12,765 nucleotides of DNA from Phoronis ovalis (taxonomy: Eukaryota > Phoronida > Phoronidae), in contig JAOXYB010042638.1 of assembly GCA_028565635.1 (NCBI GenBank), positions 1-12,765 on the forward strand, in the 5' to 3' direction. The position numbers were made by a program, and so were the translations under genes. Numbering within the stretch: position 1 is the first letter of the stretch; the number at the start of each line of letters is the position of its first letter. This document shows positions 8,755 through 12,765 of this stretch, piece by piece. The notes beneath the pieces are model-generated. The model saw only the letters and a program-made list of their open reading frames with translations, was not told the DNA's origin and ran no database searches.

Positions 8755-8836
8755 TTCCCAGCATGCAGTATTTTATGAATGAACAATAATTCAGTTCTCC
8801 ATACTCTTGTGCGATTCATTCACTGGATGCTGGGAA
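8755..8836. repeat. Inverted repeat with 15-bp arms
   Basis: TTCCCAGCATGCAGT (8755-8769) and ACTGGATGCTGGGAA (8822-8836) are complementary at 14 of 15 positions. Inside them, ATGAATGAA (8775-8783) and GATTCATTC (8813-8821) form a second short complementary pair. No target-site duplication is obvious, so a transposon origin is not shown. Confidence 0.65.
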
Positions 8837-9416
8837 TATACAAGGTCCCGGAATGGTGGCTCTACCGTCCAAATCATGCAAATACTTTTGTTAAAGCCAC
8901 CAGTCAGCTCTAGTGCTTCAAATTAAAGGAATGTGACATCACAAACACTATGTATAACAATGCAGCACAGTCGTTTTCCACAACAGGTTTTAGATCGATG
9001 CCAATTCAAAAAAATCGTATGACCCGTGTCCAAGAGTACAGTAAAACCGTCAAGGTTAAGATACTGTTGGTTTGACATGAGATATATAAAATGTGATCGT
9101 TCAACAATTCTGGCGAGTTAAATTTTAAACATCTGATTCGGAGAATGCAAGTTATGAGCAGTCCAATTACAGTAGTTTGAAAACAAACCACGCAGTGATC
9201 AAAGAAATTAAGTTTAACAACTTATTTGACAACAAAATTTATTGCACCAAAATATTATGAGACATATATATTTGATTATATTGTTTTTTACAACAAATCA
9301 AGCTAAACAAACCTCAAATAAAAGGAAGTTAACTTAACACAACCAAGTTTTAAACTTAAAAGAAAGGTATTTTTTAAGTGTAAGTGTACTACCTTTTAAA
9401 ATAGTTACGACTTTCT

Positions 9417-9683
9417 TACAGTAGGTTTCCGAGTTATTCTCTCCCGATAAAGTACTAAATATACTGGTTTGTGACAGTTACTCAGATTTTTCTGACGTCA
9501 TTTTACCGCATCACAAATCATTATTTTGTATATATGGAAGAGCATAACTCGGAAACCTACTCCTGATAAAGTACTAAATATACTGCTTTGTGACAGTTGC
9601 TTAGATTTTTCTGACGTCCTTTTACCGCAACACAAACCAGTACTTTGTATATACGGAAGAGCATAACTTGGAAACCTACTGTA
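9417..9683. mobile_element. Non-autonomous MITE, Tc1/mariner-like, with internal tandem duplication
   Basis: The terminal inverted repeats are CAGTAGGTTTCCGAGTTAT (9419-9437) and its complement at 9663-9681, with 18 of 19 positions matching. Each end is flanked by TA (9417-9418 and 9682-9683), the target-site signature of Tc1/mariner and related DNA transposons, many of which also begin with CAGT. The element is 267 bp including both TAs and has no transposase frame. Its interior is duplicated in tandem (see the separate entry), so a third copy of the terminal sequence (ATAACTCGGAAACCTACT) lies near 9545-9562. Confidence 0.82.
9446..9681. repeat. 119-bp tandem duplication inside the MITE
   Basis: GATAAAGTACTAAATATACT starts at 9446 and again at 9565. 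The copies run to about 9564 and 9681 with scattered substitutions (for example TGACGTCA in copy 1 and TGACGTCC in copy 2). The second copy ends with the right terminal repeat, so the duplication probably includes the element's end. Confidence 0.88.
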
Positions 9684-9750
9684 ACATATAATATATATTT
9701 CTTAAATTTTAATAAGACTCAGGATTCCCAATCATAACATACTCCGTATA

Positions 9751-9793
9751 TATTGTAAAACATTACATATGATATTGTAAAACATTACATATG
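9751..9793. repeat. 22-bp tandem repeat, two copies
   Basis: TATTGTAAAACATTACATATG occurs at 9751-9771 and 9773-9793, a period of 22 bases, identical apart from the single linker A. It is AT-rich, near the candidate TUSC2 poly(A) site, and of no known function. Confidence 0.85.
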
Positions 9794-9916
9794 CCCATTT
9801 TTTATACATAACATGTTCTTCTATATACAGAATGGCTATACAGCAGCATATAACATAAAATAACATAGTCTAGAAACTAAATACAAACCTTATCTCACCC
9901 ATCACAATCTAATTTT

Positions 9917-9922
9917 TTTATT
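9917..9922 (-). promoter_or_regulatory. Candidate poly(A) signal for TUSC2 (AATAAA on the - strand)
   Basis: The plus-strand TTTATT reads AATAAA on the TUSC2 strand and is followed on that strand by a GT-rich stretch (TTGTGATGGGTG). This is the arrangement expected of a cleavage site. It would give a 3' UTR of about 0.8 kb that includes the foldback at 9970-10136. ATTAAA variants nearer the stop and AATAAA at 9238-9243 are alternatives. Confidence 0.45.
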
Positions 9923-10730
9923 ACAAACATACAAAAATTGAAGAAACTACAGGAGAAATATTCAATTTTAACAGTGTTATCCACAAAAAAACTTATACAT
10001 GTTCAGGGCACCAATGAACTTTAGTACATAAACCTTGTATTATTTCTCAACAGTTTATCCAGCCATGTTTGGGGTTTACATAAATAGTATCATTGGCCCT
10101 GGAACATGTATACACCATTTTATGGAGAACACTGTTTGATATAAGTCTTGTCAATGCTTAATTCATGATACTGGTCCTTAAAATATATTTCAAGAGATAT
10201 ACACATTGTTTTAGGATATTCTTTAATATGTATACTTCCTCAGGTCTTGTATTTGCCATCAAGCCTGGCGGACACTTTTTGGCATTTATCCATTATTAAA
10301 ATGTAAAATGGAACGCCTGAAGAAACATTTCCGAAGTCATGTTTATATAGAAAACCTGTGATCTCCACAAAAACCTTTTCATCCACATTTTTAGCTTTAA
10401 GTGCACTGGCCATGAATTAATTTCTACCTTTCATCTCAGAATGGATGACGAGAACACATTTTTCTGATAACTGGGAAAAACAAAATATCCTCCCGAGGAT
10501 ATGCATCAAGCGAAACTAGTTGGGAGGGAATTTAAAACAGAAATTTCAGGCTTTTCAGATATTTAATTTTCTCCAAAACTACTGAAAAAATTTGATTCTT
10601 TCTCTTTTATGATATGAACAGTAATACTTTGTACATGTTTAGGATATACTGGTAAATAAAATGAAAATTGGTCTTTGTATATGTAATGTGCATATAACAC
10701 CTATCTCATTATATTTCTATAAAACTAGGA
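9923..10730 (-). other. TUSC2: Probable TUSC2 3' UTR
   Basis: The region between the TUSC2 stop codon and the candidate poly(A) signal has no further coding frame. It includes the large foldback and a perfect 8-bp hairpin ATATCCTC-CC-GAGGATAT at 10485-10502. The extent is inferred only from the hexamer and its GT-rich follower. Confidence 0.45.
9970..10136. repeat. Large foldback in the probable TUSC2 3' UTR
   Basis: The left arm, 9970-10034, and right arm, 10073-10136, are imperfect complements around a 38-base centre. Matching blocks are AACAGTGTT with AACACTGTT, ATACATGTTC with GAACATGTAT, AGGGC with GCCCT, CCAATGA with TCATTGG, and a looser TAAACC with GGTTTA. The arms carry small indels, so the repeat is old. 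No clear target-site duplication was found. Confidence 0.75.
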
Positions 10731-10926
10731 TCATCTAGTCGGGGCCTCACATAACACTATAGGCAAGTCCATATGCAATCTAGGATGTGGCAACTGTATC
10801 TCGCCTTGTGGTCGCAAGTTATCTTTGCGCCGTCTCATTACTGTTTTGGTACCCTGGTCATTTTCAATTATCTCCTCTTCATAAAATTCATGAGCTAAAT
10901 CACCTTCTTCGTCAAAAAACATTGAG
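10731..10926 (-). CDS. TUSC2: TUSC2 terminal coding exon
   Basis: The acceptor on the - strand is a long pyrimidine tract ending cag at 10927. The exon starts C-TCA-ATG (Ser-Met). The conserved core is SMFFDEEGDLAHEFYEEEI, then PQGEIQLPHPRLHMDLPI, ending VLCEAPTR and TGA. Although the frame opens with an ATG, this Met is internal: in the family it is preceded by the FV-RRGS segment supplied by the upstream exon. Confidence 0.95.
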
Positions 10927-12156
10927 CTGAAAAAAAAAGAAAAAAGAAATGGTTTATAAACAGTGTGTTACAGCAGAACAGTAAAGGCTACATTAATCAA
11001 TACTTGCATGATGCAATCTTCTAAAAGAGGTACAGATGAGTAAACATCGACATGCCAACATGACCTTAAAAATTGCACCGAAGATGATACACAGGCAAAT
11101 TTTGAGCGATGGACAAGATTCGGATTTTTCTTTTAGGGATGTACATGGGTAAATATTGACATATTAACTTTGCTCATTGGTGACACAGTTACATGTTCGT
11201 AATTTTAGTGATCCCTTCGTAACATATACCCCAGCGGGGTCACAGAGTGACCCTTTGGCAGACTTCAAACAGCAACAAACATACCCTTTTATGTGTCAAC
11301 GTTTGACAGTGAAAAACATACCCTCTGGTAGACCTCAATCAGAAAAAAACGCCTTATTTACACATCAGGGTCTGATGGTGAAAAACAACCTTTTACCGAC
11401 CTTAATATTATATAAACAACACACTATTTGCCAATATTGCGCTAAATATATACCCTTAATGCGGAATGCACGTTACGTGCCTGGTTGATAAAGAATACAC
11501 CCTTTTCACGCAATGTTTTGTTCGTGCATGTGCCCCTCCATTGCATATACCTTTCTTACCCTTGAAAGCTCATTATCTGTACTTGGATCTTGGATCTAGA
11601 TCTTGGCTTTTTGCAAGTTCCAGTGCATTCTGGGTTACTTATTCTGTTTTATCATTTATACAATGCTTTAAAAAAGAATACCAGATTCCGGTTGCATGAA
11701 CAGAGATGACATCCACGTAAGACTTGCAGCCAAACAAGCCATCACAGAATTTCAGTACAGAAGCTGAGGCTTAACCTCAGCATCATCAGATTACATGACC
11801 TACTTGTTACCTGGCTAGGTTATAAAGCAAGACATCATATCGAAAAATTGCAAGTAATCAGTTGAAGCATACTACTTTAGTCCTCTGACCCTAAAATTAT
11901 AGAAGTCTTCTGCTTGTCATACCAAGCTATACAGTCAAGTCTTTTTACCATCTCAAACCAAAAGAAGTTGTTTTAGTACATGGCTGTTTGGCTTTTTATT
12001 CAAATGCAAGTTTTAAAAAGGTTGTCCTGTTTCAGATATTGAAAAAAATCATGATCCTAGAAAAAGCTACTTACCCTTGTCTCTTTAATACAAATGGAGT
12101 AACTCTTGAAACAACAAGTTCATTTCCAGTAGGTTCACCTTGATTACCCCAGTTAC
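10731..12156 (-). CDS. TUSC2: TUSC2 (FUS1) homologue, last two coding exons; first exon outside the window
   Basis: This is a small tumour-suppressor-type protein. In vertebrates it is N-myristoylated, associates with mitochondria and affects calcium handling and stress responses. Coding runs on the - strand from 12156 to 12075, then from 10926 to 10731 (stop TGA, 10733-10731). The phase-2 intron rejoins as GG|C (Gly), and the joined frame reads PFVLKRQGSMFFDEEGDLAH. This aligns with the human PFVFTRRGSMFYDEDGDLAH region. It continues EFYEEEI, a basic RRRKDN stretch, LRPQGEIQLPHPRLHMDLPI and a short divergent tail, VLCEAPTR. The visible part is 92 residues against 110 in human TUSC2, so about 10-20 N-terminal residues are missing, including the myristoylation start Met-Gly. 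No ATG-GG codon pair occurs on the - strand between 12157 and 12765, so exon 1 lies beyond the window. It is convergent with RASSF. The family call is very secure. Confidence 0.95.
10927..12074 (-). other. TUSC2: TUSC2 intron (1.15 kb)
   Basis: Bounded by GTAAGT and a polypyrimidine-cag acceptor on the - strand. It contains the 70-bp tandem repeat (11250-11415), a run of GGATCTT/GATCTAGATCTT microrepeats near 11585-11606, and a 7-bp hairpin GCTGAGG-CTTAA-CCTCAGC at 11763-11781. The plus-strand open frames at 11177-11488 and 11466-11699 are artefacts of the repeat. Confidence 0.8.
11250..11415. repeat. Degenerate 70-bp tandem repeat (about 2.4 copies), part of a longer ATACCC-rich dispersed repeat
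   Basis: Copies begin ACCCTTTGGCAGAC (11250), ACCCTCTGGTAGAC (11320) and ACCTTTTACCGACC (11388), giving periods of 70 and 68. Each full copy ends in a GTGAAAAAC block. ATACCC words continue on both sides (about 11225 to 11560), so the array seems to sit inside a longer dispersed element. Read on the - strand it gives repeated GGGTATGTTTTT. The name of the family is not known to me. Confidence 0.7.
12075..12156 (-). CDS. TUSC2: TUSC2 internal exon (N-terminal region)
   Basis: Too short for ordinary ORF detection; found by joining to the terminal exon. The acceptor is tttttgtag (ending at 12157, - strand) and the donor is GTAAGT at 12074-12069. After two bases that complete a codon (xGT) it encodes NWGNQGEPTGNELVVSRVTP, then FVLKRQG. 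Only the last ten residues or so are well conserved, as expected for the family's variable N-terminus. Reading upstream through the acceptor meets a stop without an in-frame ATG, so another exon is required. Confidence 0.88.
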
Positions 12157-12765
12157 CTACAAAAATGTATCTTGATAATTTACTGATACCCAGTGGGTCA
12201 TAATTTTTGCATCAACCAGGTAATTATAATACAAGAGACCTTCTGAATCTGAATGCATATAGTGAAAGGCCTTTGATTACTGTTGCATTGTAGAGCAGCT
12301 TGTCCCTAGGAGTCATGACCGGCTCCTATCTCAAATGGGCCGAAGTTCAACTAGTCTTCATGCATGCGCAGTAGCATATACTGCGTAATGGATTGACGGA
12401 CCATCAAGAGTGCTTTTTAGATTTTATGCTGATGTACTGTGGAATCTTTGATTAAGTTATCTGGATACAATGGCATAAGAAGCGAAAGAGTCAAGAAAAA
12501 GGCAGAAGCAAAAGTTTGGTTAGAATTCATTTATTTAATAAACAAAATAGGTGTTTTCGAACTTCGGCAAATTTGGGATAGGACCGGTCATGACTCCTAC
12601 AGACACGTTTAGGCTGTCCATAGTACGAGTCATGCGTGCAGGAATGGTAGGATTGTGTCATCTTTTTGTAATGCCTTTATACATACATGTAGCCTGTCCA
12701 CAGGCTGAGGAAGGACCCCTGGAAGGACTAATTATATAAGGATTTAATATAGTTGATAGTTGACA
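12157..12765. other. Region upstream of TUSC2 exon 2 (probable intron 1)
   Basis: No TUSC2 exon 1, promoter motif or other gene could be identified. It is dominated by the TA-flanked MITE at 12307-12599. The open frame at 12551-12739 (+) starts inside the MITE's right terminal repeat and has no family signature. Confidence 0.6.
12307..12599. mobile_element. Second TA-flanked MITE with about 40-bp terminal inverted repeats
   Basis: The left arm is 12309-12348, starting GGAGTCATGACCGG and ending GCCGAAGTTC. The right arm, 12559-12597, is its complement with one single-base indel and three mismatches. TA flanks both ends (12307-12308 and 12598-12599), consistent with insertion by a Tc1/mariner- or other TA-targeting transposase. 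The 210-bp interior has no transposase frame. Its terminal sequence is unrelated to the MITE at 9417. Confidence 0.82.

Larger units (their letters stand above)
7536..9416. other. Intergenic stretch between the convergent genes
   Basis: No gene is supported. It contains the foldbacks at 7850-7982 and 8755-8836 and a perfect 14-bp palindrome TGTGTGATCACACA at 8437-8450. A short, more GC-rich segment (about 7740-7830) includes a CCGAGT/ACTCGG stem. The minus-strand open frame at 9006-9191 has no recognisable similarity. Part of this stretch could be 3' UTR of TUSC2 if that transcript uses the distal TTTATT (AATAAA on the - strand) at 9238-9243. Confidence 0.6.

Noticed and set aside
9006-9191. 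61-codon minus-strand frame between the genes
   Set aside because: Short, hydrophobic by AT-rich composition, and no recognisable motif.
10731-10922. Treating the 63-codon minus-strand frame as a complete small protein starting at its ATG
   Set aside because: The ATG is the internal Met of the conserved GSMFFDE segment. A splice acceptor lies just upstream, and the exon at 12075-12156 supplies the preceding conserved residues in phase.
11177-11699. Two plus-strand frames (103 and 77 codons) in the TUSC2 intron
   Set aside because: They run through a 70-bp tandem repeat and its flank; the open frame is a by-product of the repeat.
12551-12739. 62-codon plus-strand frame
   Set aside because: It begins inside the MITE terminal repeat and continues into unrelated flank.
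12157-12765. Search for TUSC2 exon 1 encoding Met-Gly
   Set aside because: No ATG-GG on the minus strand with a donor in the right phase, so the exon must lie beyond the window.
1-12765. CRISPR array, bacterial operon, prophage or viral gene content
   Set aside because: No regularly spaced repeats, no long prokaryotic-style frames and clear spliced animal genes.

Overview
The window is animal nuclear DNA, not prokaryotic. It is AT-rich, has no operon-like layout, and its two recognisable genes are cut into short exons with standard GT/AG splice sites. The protein sequences, the compact introns (about 0.25-1.4 kb) and the small inverted-repeat elements fit an invertebrate. I lean towards a mollusc or another lophotrochozoan, but the sequence does not prove this.

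Layout. (1) Positions 1-2236 hold no exon I can recognise and are probably intron of the first gene. (2) Positions 2237-5938 on the + strand carry the last six coding exons, 289 residues, of a Ras-association-domain-family protein of the RASSF1/3/5 class. They encode the second half of a C1 zinc finger, a linker, an RA domain and a C-terminal SARAH domain. The first half of the zinc finger must be encoded upstream of the window. (3) Positions 5939-10730 separate the two stop codons. This stretch holds the two 3' UTRs, candidate poly(A) signals and many foldback sequences. It also holds a TA-flanked MITE with an internal 119-bp tandem duplication. (4) Positions 10731-12156 on the - strand carry the last two coding exons, 92 residues, of a TUSC2 (FUS1) homologue. 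Its first exon is not in the window. The intron between the two exons holds a decayed 70-bp tandem repeat. (5) Positions 12157-12765 are upstream of TUSC2 exon 2 and contain a second TA-flanked MITE.

The main biological point is that RASSF1 and TUSC2 are neighbours here, as they are in the human 3p21.3 tumour-suppressor cluster. Here they are convergent (tail to tail). From memory, the human pair lies in tandem on one strand. RASSF1 is a Hippo/MST-kinase scaffold and TUSC2 is a small, usually N-myristoylated, mitochondria-associated calcium/stress protein. They are not known to form one complex, so the linkage is the observation and any shared regulation is inference. I found no wholly new gene system. 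The unexplained structure lies in the non-coding DNA: several foldbacks, two MITEs and a possible C1-less RASSF start.
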